Source: Polyangiaceae bacterium (GTDB lineage: Bacteria; Myxococcota_A; Polyangia; Polyangiales; Polyangiaceae). From it: DNA of 64,000 nucleotides. A program made the translations under genes and the position numbers. Positions 1 through 8,921 of the stretch are shown here, piece by piece. The notes beneath the pieces are model-generated. The model had not been told where the DNA came from, did not search any database, and saw only the letters and a program-made list of their open reading frames with translations. How positions within the stretch are numbered: the first letter of the stretch is position 1; every line of letters begins with the position of its first letter. Where the stretch lies: NCBI GenBank assembly GCA_020846005.1, contig JADLEQ010000091.1, forward strand, positions 46,372-110,371, given 5' to 3'.

Positions 1-1
1 G

Positions 2-2998
2 GTGCGTGGGGCCGATCCGCTCGATCGCGCGGTCGTCGAGGCGCGCGTCCTCGTCGGCCTGGGCGACGCGCGCGCGGCGCTGGCGGTGCTGGAGGCGGCG
101 AGCCCGCTGGCTGCCGCCGTGGAGCCGCCGCGCAGCCGCGCCTATCGCCTGGCCCTGGCCCGGGCGTGCCTCGGCACGGGGGACTACCGGCGAACCACCG
201 AGCTGGCCGCCGAGGTCGCCGTCGAGCCCGACCCGCTCGGCCTCGAGGCAGGCGCCTACGAGGCGCTGGCGCGATCGTTCCAAGGGGACCACGACCGCGC
301 CTGCGCCGCGCTGCGGGTCCTGCTCGCGCGCGCGGGGCAGGTCGAGGGGCCGCGGATCGAGGCGGTGGTGCGGTCGTGCCTCGGGATCGCGCTGCAGCGC
401 GCGGAGCGGATCGACGACGCGCTGGCCGCCTACGAGGGCGCCATCGCGGCCGCGGAGCGGGCGGCCGAGGCCGGGCTGCTCGCGAGCGCCCGCCTGAACC
501 TCGCCGGGCTCTTCAAGATGCGGGGCGAGGTCGCCCGGGCGATCGAGCACTTCGAGGGAGCGATCGAGATGGGGCGGCGCTCCGGGCGCCTGTCGACGGT
601 GCGGCAGGCGGTCCTCGATCTCGCGAACACCGATCTGCACCTCGGCCGGATCGGGCGCGCGCGTGCCGGGATCGAGGCGCTCGCCGCCGTCCGCGCCGAG
701 CTGTCGGCGGGGGCGTCCGCCCAGCTGCTCGGGCTCGAGGCGGAGCTCGCGCTCGCGCTCGGCCAGCCGGAGGCCGCGGCGACGCGCTTCGCGGAGTCCG
801 CCCGCGCGTGGGAGGCGATGGGGCGTCGCGCCGACGCGGCCGAGGCGCTGCTCGAGGCCGTCCTGGCCGCGCCGCGGTTGCCCGCCCGCGCGGCGGACCT
901 CGGCGGGGCCGTGGAGCGCGCTCGCGTCCTGCTCGGCAGCGAGGTGGGACATCGCGCCCTGCTCGAGCTCGCTGAGGCGCGCGTCGCGTGGCTCGCCCGC
1001 GACGAGCCGCGCGCCCGCGCCGCGCTCGACCGAGCGCTGAGCGAGGCGCGCGCGCGCGGGCAGCGCGATTGGCTCTGGCGCGCGCTGGTCGATCGCGCCG
1101 AGATCGCGGCCGAGGCGGGGCAGTCGCTGCTGGCGCGCCGCGATCGCGAGGACGCGCTCGCCGTGGTCGAGGCCATGGCGGTCGAGCTCCCTCGCGATCT
1201 GCGCGAGGTGTACTGGGACGCGCCGGGGCGCCGCCGGCTCCGGCAGCTGGTGGACGCTCAGCTCGCGGCGGCCCCCACCGAGATCGGCCCGGGGCCGCTC
1301 TCGCGCCGGCCGACGCGCAGCTCGTCGCTCACGGGCCCGGCGCCGACGCCGCTCGAGCAGCGCCTCGCGCGGCTGCTGGAGATCAACGCCGATCTCGCCG
1401 GCGTGCTCGACGTGGATCGCCTGACGGCGAAGGTAGTGGATCACGCCGTCGAGCTCGTGCGCGGTGATCGGGGCTTCGTCGTGCTCCGCGCCGCCGGCGG
1501 CGCCCTCACCGTGCACGCCGCGCGCGAGCGCTCGGGCGGCGACGTGCACGCCGAGTTCTCGCGTTCGATCGCCGCCGCCGCCATCGAGTCCGGTGAGCCT
1601 ATCGTGACCTTGAGCGCGCGCCGGGACGCCCGCATGGCGGAGTACGCGTCCGTCCACCAGCTCGCGATCGAGGGCGTCGCGTGCGTCCCCATCCGGTCCC
1701 CCGCGGGGGGGGCGATCGGGGCGTTGTACGTGGAGCGCTCGGCCTCGCCAGCCGCGCTCGAGGCCGAGCTCCCCACGCTGCGCGCGTTCGCGGACCAGGC
1801 CGCGATCGCGCTGGAGAACGCCCGGCTGGTCGGGGAGAACCGCGCCCGGGCCGACGCGCTCGCGGACGCGAACACGGAGCTCGAGGCCGCGCAGGCGCGG
1901 CTGCGGGAGCTGCTCGGGGATCGCACCGAGAAGTTGAAGGCGGCGCGCCGCCAGCTCCGGGAGACGAAGGGCGTGCTCTACGGGCACTTCGGCTACCACG
2001 GCCTCGTGGGGACGAGCGCGGCCATGCGGCGGCTCTACTCCATCGTCGACCGAGTGAAGGACACCGACGTCCCGGTGCTGATCCGTGGCGAGAGCGGCAC
2101 CGGGAAGGAGGTCGTGGCGCGCGCGCTCCACGAGGCGTCGCCCCGCTCGCGCGGCCGGCTCCTCGGCATCAACTGCGGCGCCATCCCCGAGCACTTGCTC
2201 GAGAGCGAGCTGTTCGGGCACGTCCGGGGGGCCTTCACGGGCGCCGATCGCGAGCGCCGCGGGCTGCTGCGCGAGGCGACGGGAGGGACCGTCCTGCTCG
2301 ATGAGATCGGCGAGATGCCGCAGAAGATGCAGGCCGGCCTGCTCCGGGTCCTCCAGGAGCGGCGCGTCCGCGCCGTCGGCGGCACCGAGGAGGTGCCGAT
2401 CGACGTTCGCTTCGTGTTCGCCACCCACCGCGACCTCGAGGCCATGGTCCTCGACGGCCGGTTCCGCGAGGACCTCCTCTATCGCATCCAGGTGGTCGAG
2501 CTCGGCGTGCCCCCCCTGCGGGAGCGCGCCGACGACATCCCCCAGCTGGTGGATCACTTCCTCGGGCTGTTCGCGTCGCGCCACCAGCGCGAGCGGAAGA
2601 TCGTGACGCGCGACGCGATGCGGCGGCTCCAGGAGCACCCGTGGCCCGGGAACGTCCGCCAGCTGGAGAACGTCCTCTTGAACGCCTGGGTGCTCGCCGA
2701 GGCCGACGAGATCGGCCCCCAGGACCTCGACCTCCCGCCGGCCGACCCGCGCGCCCGGGCCGAGCCGGGAGGCGGTCCGCGGGTCTCCGGTCGCCCGGCG
2801 AGAGCGCAGGCTGAGCCGGGCGGGGCGACGCCCGCCGCGGCGCGTCGCGGGACCTTGTCGGAGCACCGGCGCGAGGAGCGCGCGCGGATCCTCGCGGCCC
2901 TGGAATCGTGTGCCTGGAATCGATTCAAAGCGGCCGAGCTCGTGGGCATCCCGCGGCGGACGTTCTATCGACGCCTGCGCGAGTACGGCATCCAGTAG
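2..2998 (+). CDS. TPR-GAF sigma-54-dependent Fis-family activator (5' end may lie upstream)
   Basis: This is a large sigma-54 enhancer-binding protein. Residues 1-400 are Ala/Leu/Arg-rich helical repeats of TPR type. A GAF sensory domain lies at about 460-615, followed by a short coiled coil. The AAA+ domain has Walker A GESGTGKE at 696-703, the sigma-54 contact loop GAFTGA at 743-748 and Walker B VLLDEIGE. The C-terminal 45 residues are a Fis-type helix-turn-helix. It should activate RNA polymerase-sigma-54 in response to a ligand or partner bound by GAF or TPR. No receiver domain or kinase is visible. The reading frame is open to the left edge and the GTG at base 2 is only the first possible start, so the protein may be longer; myxobacterial relatives often carry extra N-terminal domains. 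Confidence 0.9.
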   Translation: MRGADPLDRAVVEARVLVGLGDARAALAVLEAASPLAAAVEPPRSRAYRLALARACLGTGDYRRTTELAAEVAVEPDPLGLEAGAYEALARSFQGDHDRACAALRVLLARAGQVEGPRIEAVVRSCLGIALQRAERIDDALAAYEGAIAAAERAAEAGLLASARLNLAGLFKMRGEVARAIEHFEGAIEMGRRSGRLSTVRQAVLDLANTDLHLGRIGRARAGIEALAAVRAELSAGASAQLLGLEAELALALGQPEAAATRFAESARAWEAMGRRADAAEALLEAVLAAPRLPARAADLGGAVERARVLLGSEVGHRALLELAEARVAWLARDEPRARAALDRALSEARARGQRDWLWRALVDRAEIAAEAGQSLLARRDREDALAVVEAMAVELPRDLREVYWDAPGRRRLRQLVDAQLAAAPTEIGPGPLSRRPTRSSSLTGPAPTPLEQRLARLLEINADLAGVLDVDRLTAKVVDHAVELVRGDRGFVVLRAAGGALTVHAARERSGGDVHAEFSRSIAAAAIESGEPIVTLSARRDARMAEYASVHQLAIEGVACVPIRSPAGGAIGALYVERSASPAALEAELPTLRAFADQAAIALENARLVGENRARADALADANTELEAAQARLRELLGDRTEKLKAARRQLRETKGVLYGHFGYHGLVGTSAAMRRLYSIVDRVKDTDVPVLIRGESGTGKEVVARALHEASPRSRGRLLGINCGAIPEHLLESELFGHVRGAFTGADRERRGLLREATGGTVLLDEIGEMPQKMQAGLLRVLQERRVRAVGGTEEVPIDVRFVFATHRDLEAMVLDGRFREDLLYRIQVVELGVPPLRERADDIPQLVDHFLGLFASRHQRERKIVTRDAMRRLQEHPWPGNVRQLENVLLNAWVLAEADEIGPQDLDLPPADPRARAEPGGGPRVSGRPARAQAEPGGATPAAARRGTLSEHRREERARILAALESCAWNRFKAAELVGIPRRTFYRRLREYGIQ

Positions 2999-3109
2999 GC
3001 CGGCAGCCGCGGGCTGGCCCGCGTCGGCGGGGTCGACCCGGTGGGTCGCGCGACCCTGCCGATCCGCGCGAGCCGAGCCCGGTTTGGCCCCCGGGCCAGG
3101 GCGCCGTGC

Positions 3110-3139
3110 TTGACCACCTGTGCAGGGCCCACCTATTGT
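3110..3139 (+). promoter_or_regulatory. Sigma-70-type promoter for the FHA gene
   Basis: TTGACC at 3110-3115 and TATTGT at 3134-3139 are separated by 18 bases. They lie in the otherwise G+C-rich gap after the sigma-54 activator, about 45 bases before the FHA start codon. Sequence match only; no transcript data. Confidence 0.5.
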
Positions 3140-3183
3140 CGGGCTTCGCCATAGCGGGCTCCTGCCCGCCGCAGCCGCTTCCG

Positions 3184-4158
3184 ATGCCGGAACGTCCCCC
3201 GCCGAGATCCAGCGGCTCGGCCCCGAAGCCGCGCTATGCGTTGCGGTTCATTTCGGGCAAGTACGCGGGCGGCGAATTCCCGCTCGACGAGGGGCGCGAG
3301 GTCGTGATCGGGCGCTCCAGCGACCTCGACATGGTCCTCGTCGAGGAGATGGTGTCGCGGCGCCACGCGAGGATCCTGCAGTCGGCGACCGGCATCCTGA
3401 TCGAGGACCTCGGGTCGACGAACGGGACGTTCGTGAACGGCGAGAAGGTGCTCCGCGTCCAGCTGAAAGAGGGCGATCGCGTGCTCGTCGGCACGAGCAT
3501 CCTCAAGGTGATCACGCTCGCGCCGAACCAGCCCTCCCCGACGCGCACCATGGCCGCCACGGTGCAGGGGCCCTCGCCCCAGCGCGCGGCGATGGGCAGC
3601 TCGGACGAAGGGGTCGCGCGCATGGCCGGGTCGCTCGAGGAGATCCCGCTGCCCGATCTGCTCCAGCTCTTCGGCACCTCGCGCAAGTCCGGCGTGCTGG
3701 TCTTGCGCACGGCGGCGGACGTCGGCCGTATCTGGCTGGAGAAGGGCGTCCTGCGGTATGTCGGGATCGACTCGCTCCCCGAACTCGCGCCGCTGAAGGC
3801 CGCGTATCGGCTCCTCGACTGGAAGACGGGTACCTTCGCGCTGGAGCCCCCGGAGGAGCGACCGTTCCCCGAGCCCCTGGACGCGAGCGTGCAGGAGGTC
3901 CTGATGGAGGGCTTCCGTCAGCAGGACGAGCTCGCCAACCTCGCCTCGCGCCTGCCCGATCGGTCGTCCCGGCTCGTCCTGCGCGCCCCGCTGGAGGCCC
4001 CCCTCCACCTCCTCGAGCCCGAGCACCTCGAGGTGTTGCAGACCGCGCTCAACTCGGCGAGCCTGGGCGCGCTGATGGACCGCGCGCGCCAGCCCGATCT
4101 CCGGGTCGCCGAGATCGTCCTCGACCTCACCAAGCGCGGGTACCTGACGACCAGCTGA
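3184..4158 (+). CDS. FHA and DUF4388 domain protein
   Basis: A 324-residue cytoplasmic signalling protein. The N-terminal FHA domain (about 18-110) keeps the phosphothreonine-binding residues: Gly43-Arg44, Ser58-Arg-Arg-His61 and the Asn80-Gly-Thr loop. It should therefore bind phosphothreonine peptides made by Ser/Thr kinases, two of which lie in this window. From about residue 147 comes a DUF4388 (PATAN-like) domain beginning near SLEEIPLPDLLQLF, a fold common in myxobacterial and cyanobacterial signalling proteins. The ATG at 3184 was chosen because FHA homology starts just after it and a promoter-like sequence at 3110-3139 precedes it. A longer frame reaches into the end of the previous gene but has no homology there. 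A second DUF4388 protein is at 49261. Confidence 0.88.
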   Translation: MPERPPPRSSGSAPKPRYALRFISGKYAGGEFPLDEGREVVIGRSSDLDMVLVEEMVSRRHARILQSATGILIEDLGSTNGTFVNGEKVLRVQLKEGDRVLVGTSILKVITLAPNQPSPTRTMAATVQGPSPQRAAMGSSDEGVARMAGSLEEIPLPDLLQLFGTSRKSGVLVLRTAADVGRIWLEKGVLRYVGIDSLPELAPLKAAYRLLDWKTGTFALEPPEERPFPEPLDASVQEVLMEGFRQQDELANLASRLPDRSSRLVLRAPLEAPLHLLEPEHLEVLQTALNSASLGALMDRARQPDLRVAEIVLDLTKRGYLTTS

Positions 4159-4160
4159 CG

Positions 4161-4190
4161 CCGCCCCGCGCCGCGACGCGCCGCGGGCGG
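4161..4190. terminator. G+C-rich hairpin between convergent genes (weak)
   Basis: CCGCCC at 4161-4166 can pair with GGGCGG at 4185-4190, with an inner CGCG/CGCG stem. It fills the 34-base gap between the convergent FHA gene and hisD. There is no T-run, so this is only a candidate. Confidence 0.25.
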
Positions 4191-4192
4191 GC

Positions 4193-5476
4193 TCAGCCGC
4201 CGCGGCGCGTCCGTGCCGCGACGGCGCGGGCGTGCGCCTCCAGCCCTTCAGCCCGGGCGAACACCTCGATCGCGTCGCCCTGCGCGCGCAGCAGCGCCTC
4301 GTCGTACTCGATCACCGACGAGCGCGACACGAAGTGGTGCACGCCGAGCGGCGCGCCGAACCGCGCGGCGCCGCCGGTCGGCAGGACGTGGGACGGCCCG
4401 GCCACATAGTCCCCGGCCGCCTCTGGCGTCCACGCACCGACGAAGATCGCGCCGGCGCGTCGGATGCGCGCCGCGAGCTCGGCCGCGTCTCGCACGTGCA
4501 ACGCGACGTGCTCGGCAGCGAGTCGGTCCGCCACGGCGGCGGCGGCGGCTCGATCGGTGACCACCAGCGCGTGACCGTTCGCGCGCAGGGCGGCCTCCGC
4601 GATCGCGCGACGAGGCAGCGTCTCGAGCTGGACGTCGAGCTCGCGCAGCACGGCGGCGACCAGCTCCGGGGAGTCGGTGAGCAGGAGCGGATACGCGGCC
4701 TCGTCGTGCTCCGCCTGCGACAGCAGGTCGGCCGCCACGAGGCCCGCGTCCGCCTCGGCGTCGGCGACGACGAGGATCTCGCTCGGTCCGGCCAGCCCGT
4801 CGATGGAGACCTCGCCGAAGACCAACCGCTTGGCGGCCGTCACGTAGAGGTTTCCCGGGCCAACGATCACGTCGACCCGCGGGACCGTCTCCGTGCCGTA
4901 CGCGAGCGCCCCGATCGCCTGCGCGCCGCCGGCGTCGACGAGCGCGTCGACGCCAGCGAGGGCGCACGCCGCGCGCACGGCAGGGGTCGCCTGCGGGGTC
5001 GCGACGATCACCTGCTCGACGCCTGCTACGCGCGCCGGCAGCGCGCTCATGAGCACGCTGGAGGGGTAGCTCGCCTTGCCCCCGGGCGTGTAGACGCCGG
5101 CGCGGCGCACCGCGGTCACGCGGCCCTCGAGACGTGCGCCGCGCTCGCTGTGGACGAAGCCGCCCCCGGCCGCCGCCTGCCGCTCGTGGTACGCCCGGAT
5201 GCGCGCGGCGGCGAGCTGCAGCGCTCCCCGCACCTCGGGCGCGAGCTCCGCCAGCGCGGCCTCGCCGCCGTAGTCGCGCACCAGGACCTCCCGCACCTCC
5301 CGCCGCTCGAAGCGCGCCACGGCCGCGCGGACGGCCGCGTCGCCCCCGGACCGCACGGAGGCCAGCACCTCGCGTACCGCCGGCTCCACTCGCTCCAGGT
5401 CGAGCGCGCCCCGCCGCTCGAGGTCGCGCAGGAGCGGCTCGAGGGCGGCCCCCGCCGTGGTGCGGAGCCGATCCAC
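4193..5476 (-). CDS. hisD: Histidinol dehydrogenase
   Basis: Catalyses the last two steps of histidine synthesis: NAD-dependent oxidation of L-histidinol to L-histidine using a bound zinc. The protein holds the family signature block containing AGPSEILVVADA and DLLSQAEHD, the nucleotide-site segment DVIVGPGNLYVTAAKR, and the C-terminal GPSHVLPTGG...HHFV segment. With the GTG at 5476 it is 427 residues, the usual HisD length. That start lies 2 bases after the stop codon of the SUKH-like gene, so the two are probably translationally coupled. A longer in-frame extension upstream is an out-of-frame reading of the SUKH gene. It is the last gene of a six-gene minus-strand run and is not next to other his genes. 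Confidence 0.93.
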   Translation of the reverse strand: MDRLRTTAGAALEPLLRDLERRGALDLERVEPAVREVLASVRSGGDAAVRAAVARFERREVREVLVRDYGGEAALAELAPEVRGALQLAAARIRAYHERQAAAGGGFVHSERGARLEGRVTAVRRAGVYTPGGKASYPSSVLMSALPARVAGVEQVIVATPQATPAVRAACALAGVDALVDAGGAQAIGALAYGTETVPRVDVIVGPGNLYVTAAKRLVFGEVSIDGLAGPSEILVVADAEADAGLVAADLLSQAEHDEAAYPLLLTDSPELVAAVLRELDVQLETLPRRAIAEAALRANGHALVVTDRAAAAAVADRLAAEHVALHVRDAAELAARIRRAGAIFVGAWTPEAAGDYVAGPSHVLPTGGAARFGAPLGVHHFVSRSSVIEYDEALLRAQGDAIEVFARAEGLEAHARAVAARTRRGG

Positions 5477-5478
5477 CG

Positions 5479-6120
5479 TCAGGTCCAGTGCCCGGCGCGC
5501 GCCGCCGCCGGGTCCAGCTCGCGCAGCCGCGGCGCGAACGCGTCGCGGAACACCTGCTCGTCCTCGACGTCGACGTCGTCGGCCGGGAAGCCGCGCGCGA
5601 CGTCCATCCCCGCGGCCAGGATGCGGACGAAGAGCGCGAAGCTCGACGCCGCGAGGCGCGGCTTCCAGGTCTCGGTGCCGCTCATCGCGGTGAGGACTGG
5701 GCAGTCGCCCTCGGCGTCGGGCGCCGCGGTGTCGAGGAAGTACGGATCGCCGAGGACGGCGCTGTGGCCGATCACGACCCAAGCGGGTCGCCAGCCGGTC
5801 GCGCCGGGAGCCTGGGCCGCGTCGCCCGGCGCCGGGAGGCCGAAGCCGACCTGCTCCTCGAGCAGGCGCTCCGCCGGGATCAGCCGCACCCGCTCGACCG
5901 GGGTCCGCGCCTCCACGTCCACGGGGTTCGCTTCGGCGAGGAACTCACGGAACCTCCGGGGCACCTTCAGCTTGGCCCGCGCCTCGGCGATCACCGCGGC
6001 GTCGGCGCGGCCGAAACGCGCGACGACGCTGCAGCTCTCGAGCGCAGCCCGGAGCGCTTGAACCGATTCGGCGAGATCGCTGTCCACGGACGGGCCCGGA
6101 GCGAGGGGAGAGCGCTGCAT
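5479..6120 (-). CDS. SUKH (SMI1/KNR4)-like protein
   Basis: A protein of about 213 residues. A segment with VPRRFREFLAEANPV is followed by a mixed strand region with WVVIGHSAVLGDPYFLD, the layout of SMI1/KNR4 (SUKH) proteins. SUKH members are often immunity proteins against toxins or general binding proteins; nothing nearby looks like a polymorphic toxin, so no immunity role is claimed. The start is uncertain: ATG 6120 lacks a clear Shine-Dalgarno sequence and GTG 6087 is an alternative. It sits between prmC (82 bases upstream) and hisD (2 bases downstream). Confidence 0.65.
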   Translation of the reverse strand: MQRSPLAPGPSVDSDLAESVQALRAALESCSVVARFGRADAAVIAEARAKLKVPRRFREFLAEANPVDVEARTPVERVRLIPAERLLEEQVGFGLPAPGDAAQAPGATGWRPAWVVIGHSAVLGDPYFLDTAAPDAEGDCPVLTAMSGTETWKPRLAASSFALFVRILAAGMDVARGFPADDVDVEDEQVFRDAFAPRLRELDPAAARAGHWT

Positions 6121-6202
6121 ACCAAAGCAGGCACCGGATCGCATCCATCGGCACGTGAAGCTGCACACGCGTTCAGCCTGTGCCCGGCGCCGCGCTCGCG
6201 GC

Positions 6203-7075
6203 TCAGGCGCGCCTCCCGCTGACCACCCGCTCGTGGCCCGCGAAGTCCCGGCGCCGGCGCACCTCCACGAAGCCGGCGCCGCGCAGCAGCCCCTCGGCGC
6301 GCTCTGCTTGGTCGTGGTGGAGCTCCAGCGCGAGCGTGCCGCCCGGCGTCAGCCGCTCTCGAGCCCCCGCCGCGATCCGCCGCACGAGCACCAGCCCGTC
6401 GCTCCCGCCATCGAGCGCGAGCCGCGGCTCCCACGCCCGCACGTCCGGCTCCAGCTGGTCCACCTCGGCGGACGGCACGTAGGGTGGATTCGCGGTGACC
6501 AGCTCGAAGCGCTCGCCCGCGCCGAGGGCCTCCCACAGGTCGCCGCGGAGCCACCGGACGCCCCACACCGCGCCGAGGCGCAGGGCGTTGCGGCGCGCCA
6601 CCTCGAGCGCGTCCGCAGACGCGTCGGCGCCGGTGATCGCCCAGGTCGGCCGCTCATGCGCGAAGGCGATCGCGACGCAGCCGCTGCCCGTGCAGAGATC
6701 GAGCAGCCGCCCGTGCAGCGAGCGGTCGCGGGTGCGCTCGAGCGCCTCCTCGACCAGCGCCTCGGTGTCGGGGCGCGGGACCAGCACGCGCCCGTCGACC
6801 TCGAAATCGAGACCCCAGAACTCGCGCCGGCCGAGCAGGTACGCGACCGGCTCTCGTGCGCGTCGCCGCTGGATGAGCGCCCGCATGCGCCCGAGCTCCG
6901 CGGCGGCCAGCGGCCGCTCCGCGTCGAGGATCAGCCGGATCCGATCGACGCCGAGGACGTGCGCGAGGAGGAGCTCCGCCTCGAGCCGCGGGCTGGGCAG
7001 GCCGCGCTCCCGAAAGTCCTGGCTGGCCCACTCGAGCACGCGGCGGATCGACCACACCTCGGGCGCGGCCGTCAC
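6203..7075 (-). CDS. prmC: Peptide chain release factor N5-glutamine methyltransferase
   Basis: Methylates the Gln of the GGQ motif in release factors RF1 and RF2, using S-adenosylmethionine. The 290-residue product has the PrmC/HemK layout: a helical N-terminal substrate domain, RPDTE at 101-105, SAM-binding DLCTGSG at 126-132 and the catalytic NPPY at 196-199. The GTG start at 7075 overlaps the stop codon of the phosphomannomutase gene as GTGA, which fixes the start and implies coupled translation. prmC is more usually beside prfA, which is not seen here. Confidence 0.93.
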   Translation of the reverse strand: MTAAPEVWSIRRVLEWASQDFRERGLPSPRLEAELLLAHVLGVDRIRLILDAERPLAAAELGRMRALIQRRRAREPVAYLLGRREFWGLDFEVDGRVLVPRPDTEALVEEALERTRDRSLHGRLLDLCTGSGCVAIAFAHERPTWAITGADASADALEVARRNALRLGAVWGVRWLRGDLWEALGAGERFELVTANPPYVPSAEVDQLEPDVRAWEPRLALDGGSDGLVLVRRIAAGARERLTPGGTLALELHHDQAERAEGLLRGAGFVEVRRRRDFAGHERVVSGRRA

Positions 7076-8481
7076 GTCGGCGATCGCTCGACGGCGTGGC
7101 GCGCTCGATCGACGACGCTCTCGACGCGCGCGCGGATCTCGTCCAGTCGGGCGGGCGACGGCGCCTCGCACCGCAGCACGAGGATGGGGCCCGTGTTCGA
7201 CGCACGTACCAGCGCCCAAGCGCCGTCGGGCCACGTAACGCGCACGCCGTCGATCTCGAGGAGCTCGCCCTCTCCGGCCAGCAAGCGGGTCGCCTCAGAG
7301 ACGACGTCGCGCTTGCTCGCGTCGTCGCACGGGACGCGGAGCTCCGGCGTGGAGACGCCCGCTGGGAGGTCGCGGAGCTGCTCCCCGACCGTCCGCGGCC
7401 CGCGGCCGAGCCGCTCGCAGAGCCGGAGCGCGGCGTAGATGCCGTCATCGAACCCGAGGTAGCGGTCGGCGAAGAAGAAGTGACCGCTCATCTCTCCCGC
7501 GAGCAGGGCGCTCTCCTCTCGCATCTTCTTCTTGATGAGCGAGTGCCCCGTCTTCCACAGGATGGGGCGCCCGCCGTGGCGCGCGATGTCGGCGAACGCG
7601 TGCGTGGAGCATTTCACTTCGCCGATCACCGCCGCCCCCGGGTGCTGGGTGAGGACATCGCGCGCGAAGAGCGCCAGCAGGCGATCGCCCCACACGACGC
7701 TCCCGTCCGCGTCGACGACGCCGAGGCGGTCCCCGTCGCCATCCCACGCGATGCCGACGTGCGCGTCGAGCGCGCGGACCCGCGCGACCAGCTCGCGCAG
7801 GTTCTCCGGCACGGTCGGGTCCGGGTGGTGGTGCGGGAACGAGCCGTCCATCTCGCAGTGCAGGAGCTCCGGCTCGAGCCCGGCGGCGCGCAGCGCGCGC
7901 GCACCGAGCGGCCCGGCCGCGCCGTTGCCCGCGTCGACCACCACGCGCAGGTCCCGCGGCAGCGCCAGCCCCTGCACGAGCCGCTCCACGTACGCGTCGT
8001 CGACCGGGACGGTCTGGACGGAGCCCCCGCCGCGCGCGTCTCCGTCGCTCGCCGCGCGTCGCGCCAGCTCCTGGAGGTCGGCACCGAAGAACGGCCCGCT
8101 CCGACGGAGCAGCTTGAACCCGTTGTCCTCCGCGGGGTTGTGGCTCCCCGTGATCATCACGCCCGCGTCGGCGTCGAGGTGGTGAGCCGCGAAGTAGAGG
8201 AGGGGGGTAGGGCCGACCCCGACGTCGAGGACCTCGACGCCCGCCCCGACGAGCCCGGCGACGAGCCGCTCGAACAAGCGGGGCGACGACAGCCGGCAGT
8301 CTCGTCCGACGGTGATCCGGGGCCGCGCCGCCGTCCCCTCGGCGATCGTGGCGCCGAACGCGCGCCCGATGCGCTCCACCAGCCCGTCGCCGAGGTCGCG
8401 GTCCGCCACGCCCCTCACGTCGTATTCGCGGAAGACATGGGTGGGGTCGGGCGAGCGGGTCGCGGGGTCGTCAGGGATCAT
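7072..8481 (-). CDS. Phosphomannomutase/phosphoglucomutase
   Basis: Interconverts hexose-1- and hexose-6-phosphates (mannose or glucose), feeding polysaccharide and nucleotide-sugar synthesis. The 469-residue protein has the alpha-D-phosphohexomutase features: FREYDVRG at the N terminus, the phosphoserine loop TGSHNP at 101-106 (Ser103), the metal-binding DGDGDR at 237-242, the sugar-binding GEMSGHFFF at 319-327, and a C-terminal phosphate-binding segment with RASNTGP. Length and order fit the AlgC/ManB class; substrate preference cannot be read from sequence. ATG 8481 starts just before the homology, and a TATGCT hexamer lies 11 bases upstream. The stop codon overlaps the prmC start. Confidence 0.92.
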   Translation of the reverse strand: MIPDDPATRSPDPTHVFREYDVRGVADRDLGDGLVERIGRAFGATIAEGTAARPRITVGRDCRLSSPRLFERLVAGLVGAGVEVLDVGVGPTPLLYFAAHHLDADAGVMITGSHNPAEDNGFKLLRRSGPFFGADLQELARRAASDGDARGGGSVQTVPVDDAYVERLVQGLALPRDLRVVVDAGNGAAGPLGARALRAAGLEPELLHCEMDGSFPHHHPDPTVPENLRELVARVRALDAHVGIAWDGDGDRLGVVDADGSVVWGDRLLALFARDVLTQHPGAAVIGEVKCSTHAFADIARHGGRPILWKTGHSLIKKKMREESALLAGEMSGHFFFADRYLGFDDGIYAALRLCERLGRGPRTVGEQLRDLPAGVSTPELRVPCDDASKRDVVSEATRLLAGEGELLEIDGVRVTWPDGAWALVRASNTGPILVLRCEAPSPARLDEIRARVESVVDRARHAVERSPT

Positions 8482-8492
8482 CGCGGCGCGGC

Positions 8493-8498
8493 AGCATA
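8493..8498 (-). promoter_or_regulatory. -10-like TATGCT before the phosphomannomutase gene
   Basis: The minus strand reads TATGCT, 11 bases before the ATG at 8481. It fits the TANNNT pattern found before many genes here and suggests that the phosphomannomutase-prmC-SUKH-hisD genes have their own promoter. Confidence 0.35.
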
Positions 8499-8522
8499 TC
8501 CCCGCGGCCCCGCCGTGGGTGC

Positions 8523-8921
8523 TCACTTCGCCATCGTCGTGGCGCACCGCCGGGGCTCGGTGCAGCGCGCTCGGGCGTCCGGGTCGGTGGGGTGCCAGCC
8601 GGCCGGCACGTGGCGGAGCCTCCACGCGGCGCCGTCCGCCTCCCAGAACAGCCGCGGCCGGGAGCGGTGGCACCCGTCGGGCGGCTCGACCCAGGCGCCG
8701 TCCGTCCACGACCAGCCCTCGTCCCACGACCAAGCGCCATCGACCCACACGCAGGGAGCGCCGGGATCGGGCGGGACCGACTCGACGCGCGCCGGCGGCG
8801 GGGCCTCCGGGACCGTCACCGCCAGGTCACCGACGGGCTCCGGCCCGTACGCCGGCCGGCGCAGCTCCGCCCCGCAGGCCAGCGTGGCGCACGCGACGAG
8901 CGTCAGCCGCCGAGGACCCAT
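8523..8921 (-). CDS. Small lipoprotein with W-x-x-G-x-W-like repeats
   Basis: A 132-residue secreted protein. The N terminus (MGPRRLTLVACATLACG) is a short lipoprotein signal with a Leu-Ala-Cys lipobox near residue 16. The mature part has Trp-rich segments (CVWVDGAWSWDEGW and WTDGAWVEPP), like the WxxGxW/YxWxxG repeats of bacterial surface lipoproteins of unknown function. Two Cys pairs may form disulfides. The start codon lies 19 bases inside the end of the prepilin peptidase gene, so the two are probably co-translated. Function unknown. Confidence 0.72.
   Translation of the reverse strand: MGPRRLTLVACATLACGAELRRPAYGPEPVGDLAVTVPEAPPPARVESVPPDPGAPCVWVDGAWSWDEGWSWTDGAWVEPPDGCHRSRPRLFWEADGAAWRLRHVPAGWHPTDPDARARCTEPRRCATTMAK

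Noticed and set aside
5479..6120. Toxin-immunity pair involving the SUKH-like protein
   Set aside because: No polymorphic toxin or repeat-rich secreted protein is nearby; the gene is in a metabolic operon.
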